Origin: DASUWK01 sp036378435
Lineage (GTDB): Bacteria > Chloroflexota > Dormibacteria > Dormibacterales > Dormibacteraceae
Direction: 5' to 3'
Assembly: GCA_036378435.1 (NCBI GenBank)
Contig: DASUWK010000031.1
Coordinates: forward strand, 7,830 to 71,829
Length of the DNA: 64,000 nucleotides
Part shown: positions 30,132 to 39,000 of the stretch, one piece after another
Layout: each line of letters starts with the position of its first letter
Position numbering within the stretch: the first letter of the stretch is position 1
Program-made: the position numbers and the translations under genes
Notes under the pieces: model-generated
Seen by the model: the letters and a program-made list of their open reading frames with translations, nothing else
Databases searched by the model: none
Told to the model about the DNA's origin: nothing

Positions 30132-31687
30132 GCAGTTACCGGCTTTGCCGCGCCGGCCTCGCGGAGCAGATAGCGCTGGATCTTGCCCGTCGCGGTCTTT
30201 GGCAGCGAGTCGACGAAGTGGAACTCACGCGGGCACTTGTGGTGCGCGAGCCTCTCCCGCAGGTAGCCGCGCAGCTCCTCTTCGAGCTCCACCGCCGGCT
30301 GACTCCCGGGCTGCAGCACGACATGAGCCTCCGGCCTGACCAGCCGGTTCTCGTCGAGCACCCCGACGACCGCGCTCTCGAGCACGGCGGGGTGGGAGTT
30401 GATCGCCGCCTCCACCTCGACCGGCGACACCCAGATGCCGCTCACCTTGAGCATGTCGTCGCTCCGGCCCTGGTAGCGGAAGTAGCCGCCCGAGTCCCGC
30501 GTGTACTTGTCGCCGGTATCGATCCACTCGCCCTTGATCGCGGCCTTGGTCCGCTCATGCTGGTTCCAGTAGAAGGCGCAGATGGAGTCACCGCTCACCA
30601 TCAGGTTGCCGACCTCGCCGTCCGGGACTTCGACGCCCTGGTCGTCGACGACCTTGGCGCCGTAGCCCTCGACCACCCGCCCGCTGCAGTCGGGGCGGAT
30701 GTCGTCGAGCCGGTTGGTGATGAAGATGTGCGCGCACTCCGTCGACCCGATCCCGTCCAGGATGTCGACGCCGGTGCGCGCCTTCCAGCGCTCGAGCAGG
30801 GAGCCGGACAGCGGCTCGCCGGCGCTCACGCAGACGCGGACGGAAGAGAAGTCGGCGCCGGCCCAGACCTCGGGCTCGGCTGCGAGCAGCGCAGCATAGC
30901 TGGTCGGCACGCCGTAGTAGATCGTCGGCCGGAAGCGGCGAACGTGCTCGATCACCGTCGGAGGGGTCGGCGGCGCGGCGTTGAGCACCGTCGTCGCGCC
31001 CATCGCGAAGGGGAAGAAGAGCGCGTTGCCGAGGCCGTACGCGAAGTAGAGCTTCGCCACCGAGAACGTCACGTCGTCCGCGGTCATGTTCAGGATCGGC
31101 TTCGCATAGCAGTCGATGCAGAAGCGCATGTCGTGCTGGAGGTGCACGGCCGCTTTCGGCCTGCCGGTGGTGCCGGAGGTGTAGAGCCAGAAGCACATGT
31201 CGTCGCGCCCGGTGTCGGCGGGGGTCAGCTCAGGGTCTGCCTGCTCCACGAGCCGCCGCCACTCGGCGTCGGCGATGACGTGCTTCAGGTGGCCCTGCCC
31301 TTTGGCTGCCTCCAGCATGACAGGCAGCAGCGGCTCGCTGACGATCACCACCTTGGCGCGGCTGTCCGCCAGGTAGTAGGCGTAGTCGTCGGCGGTGAGG
31401 TTGGTGTTGACCGGGATCGGCACCGCTCCCGCCTTGATGGCTCCGAAGAATGTGGCGGGAAATTCGACCGTGTCCAGGAGCGCGACGAGAACGCGATCCT
31501 CTTGCTCGACGCCCAGGGCGGCCAGCGCGTTGCCCCAGCGGTTGGCGAGCTCGGCGACCTCGTTGTAGGTGGTGTCGCCGCTGGCGGTACGGACGGCGAC
31601 CTTGGCGCCGAGCCCTGCCTCCAACGCCGAGTCGAGGATGTCGACGGCGGCGTTGTAGCGATCGGGGAGGCCAGCGAACACCGCCAC
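30128..31687 (-). CDS. Benzoate-CoA ligase-family adenylate-forming enzyme
   Basis: A 519-residue ANL-superfamily enzyme. P-loop YTSGTTGRPKAAVHL (near 169), GIGSTECAHIF (near 300), the hinge GRSDDMLKVSGIWVSP (near 400) and the catalytic Lys in PKTATGKIQRYLL (near 500) are intact. SVAKLYFAYGLGNALFFPFAMGA is characteristic of the benzoate/4-hydroxybenzoate ligase subgroup. It activates an aromatic or related acid with ATP and CoA in the cytoplasm. GTG start; weak ribosome-binding site. Its place in front of the LeuABCD-like genes is the unusual point: it may provide the acyl primer, or degrade a product. Confidence 0.85.
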   Translation of the reverse strand: MAVFAGLPDRYNAAVDILDSALEAGLGAKVAVRTASGDTTYNEVAELANRWGNALAALGVEQEDRVLVALLDTVEFPATFFGAIKAGAVPIPVNTNLTADDYAYYLADSRAKVVIVSEPLLPVMLEAAKGQGHLKHVIADAEWRRLVEQADPELTPADTGRDDMCFWLYTSGTTGRPKAAVHLQHDMRFCIDCYAKPILNMTADDVTFSVAKLYFAYGLGNALFFPFAMGATTVLNAAPPTPPTVIEHVRRFRPTIYYGVPTSYAALLAAEPEVWAGADFSSVRVCVSAGEPLSGSLLERWKARTGVDILDGIGSTECAHIFITNRLDDIRPDCSGRVVEGYGAKVVDDQGVEVPDGEVGNLMVSGDSICAFYWNQHERTKAAIKGEWIDTGDKYTRDSGGYFRYQGRSDDMLKVSGIWVSPVEVEAAINSHPAVLESAVVGVLDENRLVRPEAHVVLQPGSQPAVELEEELRGYLRERLAHHKCPREFHFVDSLPKTATGKIQRYLLREAGAAKPVTA

Positions 31688-31692
31688 GAAGT

Positions 31693-32037
31693 TTAGGGTT
31701 CGGCCGGTTCTTTGAGCAGGGTGCCGAAGTCCGATTCGCGGATGCCGCCCACGAAGGCGTGGTGGCCGCTGCCCGGCAGGTCGACGGCCTGCTCGTAGAT
31801 GAACGCGTAGACGTTCTCGAGGTTCCAGTCGCCGTAGCCCTTGACCTTCAGAGCCTGCCGCAGCCGGTCGTCGTTCTGCCCGTCCTCGAGCAGCTGGCGG
31901 GCGCGGGCGTAGAGCTCGGTCAGGATCTCGAGCTGCAGCTCGAGCTCGAGGATCTCGTCGGGGTCCTCCTCGGCCTCTTTCATCTGCTCGATCTCCGCCT
32001 TGAGGTCGGAGATCTCGCGCGCGTAGTCGTCCACCAC
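31693..32037 (-). CDS. Small acidic coiled-coil protein, unknown
   Basis: 114 residues. Residues 1-55 are Glu/Leu-rich heptads (EISDLKAEIEQMKEAEEDPDE, ILELELQLEILTELYARA), very likely a coiled coil. The second half, YGDWNLENVYAFIYEQAVDLPG then HHAFVGGIRESDFGTLL, looks folded. No family recognised. Starts GTG-GTG, 36 bp after the VOC stop, and ends 5 bp before the CoA ligase start, so it is part of the same run. Could be a subunit or scaffold. Confidence 0.6.
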   Translation of the reverse strand: MVDDYAREISDLKAEIEQMKEAEEDPDEILELELQLEILTELYARARQLLEDGQNDDRLRQALKVKGYGDWNLENVYAFIYEQAVDLPGSGHHAFVGGIRESDFGTLLKEPAEP

Positions 32038-32073
32038 TGGGTCGAGTCTAGGTCGGTGGCTGGGACGTCTTGC

Positions 32074-32667
32074 TTATTGCCCTTTGAAGCGCGGATTGGG
32101 CAGGCCGGCCAGGGTGGCCTCGTCGGCGCCCTCGGCGAAGAGCCCGCGCAGGTCCAGCCTGCGGTTGCCCCAACCCATCGTGCCGTCCTCGTCGAGCGGC
32201 CACTCCTCGATCGGGCGGTCCCAGCAGAGCTCGAGACCATTCCCTTCGGGATCGCTGAGGTAGAGGGCTTCGTGCGTGCCGTGGTCGTTGAACCCGTCGA
32301 GCATCCAGTCGGCGCGCGCCAAGCGGCGGAAGGCGTCGCCCAGGGCGGCTCGCGTCGGGTAGCGGATGGCGACGTGGTACAGCCCGGTGCTGCCGAGCGG
32401 CGCCGGCTGGCCGCCCTTGGACTCCCAGGTGTTGAAGGCGAGGTGGTGGTGGTAGCCGCCGGCGCTCAGAAAGAGCGCATCGGGCATCTCGATGACGACG
32501 TCGAAACCGAGGATTCCGACGTAGAAGTCCTTGATCTTCTGGAGGTCGCCGGCCCGCATGTGGACGTGACCGATGTCCACGCCGCTGGGGATCGGGTTGG
32601 CGCTGCGCTCGCGGGGGTGGACCGAGCCGGTGGGCGTGGTCGTGTGGTTTTCGGTGGTCGTGCTCAT
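32074..32667 (-). CDS. VOC-family metalloenzyme (catechol 2,3-dioxygenase/glyoxalase-like)
   Basis: 197 residues from ATG 32667; a longer frame (to 33546) is a shadow of the nuclease gene. Vicinal-oxygen-chelate modules: DIGHVHMRAGDLQKIKDFY (first metal His), FLSAGGYHHHLAFNTWESKG (near 75), STGLYHVAIRYPTRAALGD (near 93) and HEALYLSDPEGNGLELCWDRP (Glu ligand near 150). This fits the YwbC/CatE-like branch of extradiol dioxygenases. First gene of the ten-gene minus-strand run; aromatic cleavage would agree with the benzoate-CoA-ligase neighbour. Confidence 0.78.
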   Translation of the reverse strand: MSTTTENHTTTPTGSVHPRERSANPIPSGVDIGHVHMRAGDLQKIKDFYVGILGFDVVIEMPDALFLSAGGYHHHLAFNTWESKGGQPAPLGSTGLYHVAIRYPTRAALGDAFRRLARADWMLDGFNDHGTHEALYLSDPEGNGLELCWDRPIEEWPLDEDGTMGWGNRRLDLRGLFAEGADEATLAGLPNPRFKGQ

Positions 32668-32730
32668 GACGGGGCTATCAAACCACCACGGGGCGCGGTT
32701 TATGCCGCCGGGTTGAGCGGTGCCATCCCC

Positions 32731-32792
32731 GCGTTCGCCGGCGAACGCAGGTCTCGGCGGCGCACAAACACGTGCGCTCGCCGGCGAACGCA
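32731..32792. repeat. REP-like palindrome doublet, downstream flank of the nuclease gene
   Basis: GCGTTCGCCGGCGAACGC (32731-32748) is a perfect palindrome; a second copy with one arm mismatch (TGCGCTCGCCGGCGAACGCA) lies at 32773-32792, 43 bp further. The unit is a direct copy of the doublet at 33749-33812. Confidence 0.8.
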
Positions 32793-32795
32793 GGT

Positions 32796-33677
32796 TTAGG
32801 CCGCGCGCGGGCGGCGCATCTCCGCGCCGACCTGGGCGACAACTTCGGCCGGTCTTTGAGAGATGTCGCCGGCAGTGAATCGCAACAGCCGCACGCCGGC
32901 ATTCACAAGGCGGTTCTGGCGTCGGTTGTCCTCCGCCAGCGAGTCGTGGTGCGTAGCGCCGTCGTATTCGAGCCCGAGCCGGCTGTCTGGGTAGTAGAGG
33001 TCGATCCGCCCGGCGAATCCGCCCGCGGCATCGGCGATCCGAACCTGTGCTAGGGGCCGAGGCAAGCCGTTGAGTACGAGCAGCATGCGCAGCCGGGTCT
33101 CCATCGGCGACTCCGAGAGCGGTTCGGCGTGGTCGACAGCGGTGCGGAGCCGCGCCGTGCCCCCGACGCCCCGTCGGATCGCGAGCCACGAGCGCAGATA
33201 GCTGAAGTCGACCAGGCTCTTCCGGAGCGCTTCGTCCACGAACACGACAGCCTCGGTCACGCTGAGACGCCAGCTCAGATCGAGCAGAGTGCGACAGATC
33301 GACGTCACGTGGTAGTGGCGGACGGTGACGACGTCGTCGTCCTCGAGCGCGCGCCGGGCGATCGCGATGCCCGAGCGCGCGGAGACACCTTGCCCGTTGG
33401 GGACCGCTACCTCGACGCGTCCCCGAAGCTCGACGTCGAGGCCGTGGAGCCAGGCAGCCGTCAGGCCTGAAAACGCGGCCCCCGGGGGCAATCGCTGCAG
33501 CGCGGCGCGAAGTGAGATCTCCGGGTCCGAGAGCAGCCCACGCCACACGTACTGGCCACGACTGAGGCGGACCCAGGACCGTCCGGCTAAGTTGGCTCGG
33601 TCCAGTCCCACGGCCCGTGCCTCCCTCAGGCCGAACGGGCCTTGCGTCAGCTCAGCCGGGATGCGAGCCCGTGTCAC
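32796..33677 (-). CDS. DUF559 PD-(D/E)xK endonuclease-fold protein with AbiEi-like N-terminus
   Basis: 293 residues. The N-terminus (TQGPFGLREARAVGLDRANLAG then VWRGLLSDPEISLRAALQ) looks like the winged-helix AbiEi antitoxin-type domain. The C-terminal 110 residues form a Vsr-like nuclease: AGRIDLYYPDSRLGLEYDG (metal Asp/Glu), HHDSLAEDNRRQNRLVNAGVRLLRF. Such proteins are abundant in Actinomycetota and their task is unproven; they may be anti-mobile-element nucleases. The gene is bracketed by REP-like palindrome doublets in the same orientation and is not tied to the neighbouring operon, so it may be a separately mobile unit. Confidence 0.75.
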   Translation of the reverse strand: MTRARIPAELTQGPFGLREARAVGLDRANLAGRSWVRLSRGQYVWRGLLSDPEISLRAALQRLPPGAAFSGLTAAWLHGLDVELRGRVEVAVPNGQGVSARSGIAIARRALEDDDVVTVRHYHVTSICRTLLDLSWRLSVTEAVVFVDEALRKSLVDFSYLRSWLAIRRGVGGTARLRTAVDHAEPLSESPMETRLRMLLVLNGLPRPLAQVRIADAAGGFAGRIDLYYPDSRLGLEYDGATHHDSLAEDNRRQNRLVNAGVRLLRFTAGDISQRPAEVVAQVGAEMRRPRAA

Positions 33678-33748
33678 GCTCGCAATGTCGCCTCGGTCGA
33701 GCTCCGAAGCAACCCAGGCTGTTAAGCGCGCTCGCCTAGGTCATCACC

Positions 33749-33812
33749 CCTGCGTTCGCCGGCGAACGCAGGTCTTAGGCGCGCGCCAACTCATGCGCTC
33801 GCCGGCGAGCGC
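33749..33812. repeat. REP-like palindrome doublet, upstream flank of the nuclease gene
   Basis: A perfect 24-bp palindrome (33749-33772, core GCGTTCGCCGGCGAACGC) and a perfect 18-bp one (GCGCTCGCCGGCGAGCGC, 33795-33812), 43 bp apart. The two flanking doublets share AGGTCT and GGCG blocks between palindromes, so each is one about 65-80-bp unit. Confidence 0.8.
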
Positions 33813-33842
33813 GGGGTTGAACCGAAGCCGGGGTCGGCCCCG

Positions 33843-35879
33843 CTAGGTCAGCGAGTGCATCGCGACCGCGCCCGCGATGAGGATCGCGATGATGTTGATC
33901 ACCTTGATCATCGGGTTGATCGCGGGGCCGGCGGTGTCCTTGAAGGGGTCGCCCACCGTGTCACCCGTGACCGCGGCCTTGTGCGCGTCGGAGCCCTTGC
34001 CCCCGAGGTTGCCCTCCTCGATGTACTTCTTGGCGTTGTCCCACGCCGCGCCGCCAGAGGTCATGTAGAGAGCCAGGAAGAGCCCCGTTACGATCGAGCC
34101 GATCAGCATCCCGCCCAGCGCCTTGGGCCCGAAGATGAAGCCGACCAGCAGCGGCGCCGCCACCGGGATGATGCCCGGCACGATCATCTCGCGCTGAGCT
34201 GCCGCGGTCACGATCCGCACCGCCGGTCCGTATTCCGGCCGCGCCGTGCCCTCCAGGATGCCGGCGATCTCGCGGAACTGCCGGCGCACCTCCTTGACCA
34301 CGAGGCCTCCCGCGCGACCGACGGCCAGGATCGCCAGCGAGGCGAAGAGGAACGGCAGGATGCCTCCGAAGAAGAGGCCGATGATCACGCGCGGGTCCGA
34401 GAGATCGAACGTGTAGTGGTGGCCACCCTTCGCCAGCTCCTGCGTGTAACCCGCGAAGAGCACCAGGGCCGCGAGCGCGGCGGAGCCGATCGCGTAGCCC
34501 TTGGTCACGGCCTTCGTGGTGTTCCCGACTGCGTCCAGCGGGTCGGTGACGTTTCGCACCTCTTCCGGCAGCTCGGCCATCTCGGCGATGCCGCCGGCGT
34601 TGTCGGTGATCGGCCCGTACGAGTCGATGGCCACCACGATGCCGGTCATCGAGAGCATGGCCACGGCGGCGATCGCGACGCCGTAGAGGCCGCCGATCGA
34701 GTACGAGACGATGATCCCGATCGCGATCGTGATCACCGGCAGCGCCGTCGCCATCAGGCCGATGGCGGAGCCCGCGATGATGTTCGTCGCGTGACCGGTG
34801 ATGGACTGGTCGGCGATCAGGTGCACCGGCCGGTAGCGGGTCTCGGTGAAGTACTCGGTGATCGCGACGATCAGGATCGTGATCGCGATGCCGATGACGC
34901 CTGACCAGAAGAGGTTGCTCGGGTCGGGCAGCCCCTGCCCGCCCTCGGCCGGGAGCATCCCGTTGCCGGCGAGCGCGTGGGTCAGGAAGTAGAAGCCGAT
35001 CAGCGCGATGCCGGCCGAGACGAGCAGGGCGACGTAGAGCCCGCCCATGATCCAGCCCTTCCAGTAGATTCGGACGAAGAGCGTCCCCACCACCGAGCCG
35101 ACGATCGAGATCGCGCCCAGCAGCAGCGGGTAGATCACGTAGGCCGGCGTCGCCTTGAACAGCAGCGAACCGAGCAGCATGGCCGCGATCATCGTCACGG
35201 CGTAGGTCTCGAACAGGTCCGCCGCCATCCCGGCGCAGTCGCCCACGTTGTCGCCGACGTTGTCCGCGATGACGGCGGGGTTGCGCGGGTCGTCCTCAGG
35301 GATCCCGGCCTCGACCTTTCCCACCAGGTCCGCGCCGACGTCGGCGGCCTTGGTGTAGATGCCGCCGCCCAGCCGGGCGAACACCGAGACCAGGGAGGCG
35401 CCGAAGCCGAGGCCGACCAGCGCGTTGGGGTCCTTCGTCACCCAGTACGAGGCCGCGACACCGGCCAGGCCGAAGCCGACGACCATCAGGCCGGTGACGG
35501 CGCCGCCGCGGAAGGCCAGCGAAAGCGCGGCGGACAGGCCGCTGCGAGCCGCCTCCGCGACGCGGAGGTTCGAGCGGACCGCCACGTTCATGCCCACGTA
35601 CCCGGCGCTGGCTGACAGCGCCGCGCCGATGACGTAGAGGACCGCGGTCTCGACGTTGACGAGCACCGCGATCAGGATCGCGATGACGACGCCGATGATC
35701 GCGATCACCGTGTACTGCCGGTTGAGGTAGGCGGCCGCCCCCTCCTGGATGGCTGCCGCGATCTCGCGCATGCGCTCGTTGCCTGGCGGGCGCCGCAGCA
35801 CCCAGACCGTAAGCGCGACGGCGTACAGGACGGCAAGCGCAGCGGCTCCAACCGCCCACGCGACCACGTTCAAGCTCAT
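33843..35879 (-). CDS. hppA: Proton-pumping membrane pyrophosphatase
   Basis: 678 residues from ATG 35879 (AGAGG upstream; the ATG-less longer frame is rejected). About 16 membrane helices. Pyrophosphate-binding loop motifs are intact: GGGIYTKAADVGADLVGKVE, IADNVGDNVGDCAGMAADLFETY and EYFTETRYRPVHLIADQ. GNTTKAVTKGYAIG contains the Lys typical of potassium-independent H+ pumps (potassium-dependent ones have Ala). It hydrolyses PPi in the cytoplasm and exports protons, saving energy from biosynthesis. The PPi-type phosphofructokinase at 55 kb would draw on the same pool. Confidence 0.96.
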   Translation of the reverse strand: MSLNVVAWAVGAAALAVLYAVALTVWVLRRPPGNERMREIAAAIQEGAAAYLNRQYTVIAIIGVVIAILIAVLVNVETAVLYVIGAALSASAGYVGMNVAVRSNLRVAEAARSGLSAALSLAFRGGAVTGLMVVGFGLAGVAASYWVTKDPNALVGLGFGASLVSVFARLGGGIYTKAADVGADLVGKVEAGIPEDDPRNPAVIADNVGDNVGDCAGMAADLFETYAVTMIAAMLLGSLLFKATPAYVIYPLLLGAISIVGSVVGTLFVRIYWKGWIMGGLYVALLVSAGIALIGFYFLTHALAGNGMLPAEGGQGLPDPSNLFWSGVIGIAITILIVAITEYFTETRYRPVHLIADQSITGHATNIIAGSAIGLMATALPVITIAIGIIVSYSIGGLYGVAIAAVAMLSMTGIVVAIDSYGPITDNAGGIAEMAELPEEVRNVTDPLDAVGNTTKAVTKGYAIGSAALAALVLFAGYTQELAKGGHHYTFDLSDPRVIIGLFFGGILPFLFASLAILAVGRAGGLVVKEVRRQFREIAGILEGTARPEYGPAVRIVTAAAQREMIVPGIIPVAAPLLVGFIFGPKALGGMLIGSIVTGLFLALYMTSGGAAWDNAKKYIEEGNLGGKGSDAHKAAVTGDTVGDPFKDTAGPAINPMIKVINIIAILIAGAVAMHSLT

Positions 35880-36033
35880 CGAGAAACCTCTCCAGCAGTG
35901 GAATCGGCCGCTTAGCCGAGGCGCGGCCCGGGCGCGTGCCAGCAATCGGCATCGCGGCGCCGCAGGAAAGCTTAATTGGTTCAGCTGTTCGGCTGCGAGT
36001 CCGGCGGCGGGCGCGGGCTACGATGCCCCCGCC

Positions 36034-39000
36034 GTGCTGACGCCGGTCCCACTCAGCAGCTTTGTCGGCCGCGAAGCGGAGCTCGAGCTCGGACGCGAGC
36101 TGCTGGGCCGCGTCCGGCTGCTGACGATCACCGGGCCCGGCGGCGCCGGGAAGACCCGCCTCGCACTCGAGCTGGCGCGCCAGGGGGCCGTGGCCTTCTG
36201 CGACCTCTCCCCCGCCCTGGACGCGGAATCGGCGCAGGCCGCGATGGCCAGCGCTCTCGAGGTCGAGGCCACGAGCGGCGGAGCCGGCCGCGAGCGCATC
36301 GTCCGCCGCCTCCGCGACGAGTCGGGCCTTCTCGTGATCGACAACTGCGAGCAGGTCATCGACGCGGCGGCCGAGCTCGTCGAGTCGGTGCTGGTTGCCG
36401 CGCCCGGTATCCGCGTCCTCGCCACGAGCCAGGAGCCGCTCGCCCTTCCTGGCGAGACGCTGCTCCGCCTGGGCGCGCTCAGCGACGAGGACGGCCGCCG
36501 CCTGTTCGTCGAGCGGATCCGCGAGGGCGACCCGCGTTATGAGCCTGACTCCGCCGCCACGGCGGCGATCGGCGAGATCTGCCGGCGGCTGGATGCGATT
36601 CCCCTCGCCCTGGAGCTGGCCGCCGCCCGCGCTCGCACGATGCCGCTGGAGGACCTGCTCGCGGGCCTGCAGGACCGCTTCGCCATCCTCCGCTCCGGCT
36701 CGCGGCGCGCCCCGTCGCGGCAGCAGACCCTGGAGGCTGCAGTCACCTGGAGCTACGGGCTGCTCGGCGCAGAGGAGCGCGCGCTCTTCGATCGGATTGC
36801 GGTGCTGCCGGGCCGCTTTCAGCTGGCGGCGGTGGAGGCCGTGGCCGAGCCGGCCGTGCCCAAGCGCGAGGTGCCGCTTCTGCTCAGCCGGCTGGGTGAT
36901 CGCTCCCTGATCGAGCTGGTGGGAGATCGCTACCGCATGCCTGAGACGCTGCGGGCGTTCGGGCGGGACCGGCTGCAGGAGTCTGGTCAGCTCGGAGATG
37001 TCCTGCTCGCGGCAGCGGTCCATTACGACGGCAGCGGAGCCTCTCGCACGAGCCTCGGCCTCAGCCAGGCCGCGCTCGCCGAGCTGGACCCGGCCGACGC
37101 GCGGCGCGCCGACCTCGTGGACAGGGCGGCGAGCCAGGCCGAGCGAGTGGGCCGCTATGACATCGGCAGCGCGCTCCTGCTCGAGCTGCGCGGGGCTGAG
37201 GCGGTGGCCACCGACGCGGCGCGGCTCGCCAACGTCGAGATGCGCTACGCGAGCGCGGTGTCGATGGCGACCGGCGACATCCGCCTGTCGCTGCCGTCTG
37301 CCGAGCACGCGCTGGAGATCTACCGCCGGATCGGCGACCCCGCGATGGTTCTCCAGGCCGAGGTCGAGGTCGCCTGGCTCGACGGCCTCGCCGGCCACGT
37401 GGACCAGCAGCTGCGCCGCGCTAGAGACGTGGTCGAACGGGCCGCGACGGAGGCGCCCGAGAGCGACGCCCACCTGCACGCGCTCGGCTGCGCCGGCCTG
37501 GCCGAGGTCTTCTTGGGCCGCCTCGGAGCTGGACGCGAGCTGCTTCAGGCGGGCATTCGGATGGCCCGCGCGCACGGCGACACGTACCAGCTCGGCTGGT
37601 TCACCGGCGTGCTTGCCTATGCCATCGCCTGGGCGGACGGCCCACGTCCGGCGTTGAAGGAGCTCGACGACATCCGGTCGACCGTCGAGGAGCACCTGGA
37701 CCCGGTGTTCGCCGAAGGTGAGATCAACAGCCTGCTGGTCGCGGGGTCTCCCGCGGCGCTGGTCGAGCGGGTCGACCGACTCGGCGACCTGCCGGTCGAC
37801 TGGTCGATCCGTGGCGGCTTCCTCGTGTCGGCCCAGGCGGCGGCGGCAGCCGAGCTCGGCCACGCCGCGCGCGCTGAAGAGCTGCTCGGCTCCGCCCACA
37901 GGCTCTTCGCCGACAGCGACATCTACTACCAGAGGCGCGCCCACAACTGGCTCGAGGGTGTCGTCCGCTGGTGTGGCGGCGCGCCCGCGGAGGCGGCGCA
38001 GCTGATGCTGCGGGCCGGTGACCTCCTCACCGAGCGGCTGACTCAGCCGGTCGCCGCGTTCGCGTATCGCGACGCGGCCGACGCCGCCTGGGATGCCGGG
38101 GAGCCCGAGCTGGAGCGCCAGGCCCTGCAGCTTCTCGACCGGGCGGCGGCGAATGTCGAGGGCCCCGTAATCGCGGCCCTGGCCCAAATCGGCACCCCCG
38201 CCGGCACCGAGATCCTGGGTCGCCATGGCTGCTTCGGCCTGCGGGCGCGCTCACTCGAACGAGAGGGCAAGTTCGAGGCCGCGGCGGCGGCTTACGAGGA
38301 GCTCGGGATGCGCTACCGCGCCGACCGCGCCCTCGCCCGGCTGCGGCAAGGCGGAGGTGCGGAAGCCACTCCGACAGCCCGGCGCCTGGCGCGACTCGTC
38401 CTCTTCGACGGCCTGTCCGCCGCCGAGCTGGAGCCGCTGGCCGGCGGCACGGTCCGACAGTCGTTCGCGGCCGGCGAGCGCCTGCACAGCGCGGAAGCCG
38501 CGGCAACGGCCGTCTTTGCAATCGATACGGGGCACGTGCGCCTCACCTCGAGCGCCTGGCCGGCGGAGACCGCGCCGATGCAGGCGGGCCCAGGCGAGCT
38601 GCTCGGCGAGCGCGCCCTCATCCCCGGCGAGAGCTACGTCACCGACGCGACGGCCGCCGTTCCGACCGAGGCGCTGCGCATCGATCCGGCGGCGCTCCTG
38701 GCTGCGGTCCGCGAGCACCCCGCGCTGGCGGAGCGCCTCGTGGCGCTCGTGCACCAGCGGGTCCGGCAGGAGTCGTCGCTGGCCGGCTCGCCGGAGCCGC
38801 CTGACGTGGCCGCTCGGGTGCTCGGCGCCCTCCAATTGGTCGCGGCAGCGGCGGGCGATCCGCAGCCCGCGTTTGAGCTCCTGCCCGTCTACCTCGTCTC
38901 GGACGGGCCCTGGCTGCTGCGGCCGTCGGCGGGCGGCTCGTGGCTGGTCGAGGCAACTCCCGGGCAGGTGCCCGCCGAGGTGATCGCCGGCGCGCTGGCC

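Noticed and set aside
28635..32074. T-box or leucine attenuator for the leu-type genes
   Set aside because: Genes abut or overlap with no leader space; no T-box sequence or Leu-rich leader peptide seen.
35296..38226. Minus-strand frame of 976 codons
   Set aside because: Antisense to the STAND gene and out of frame with hppA; no domain character, Arg/Gly-rich.
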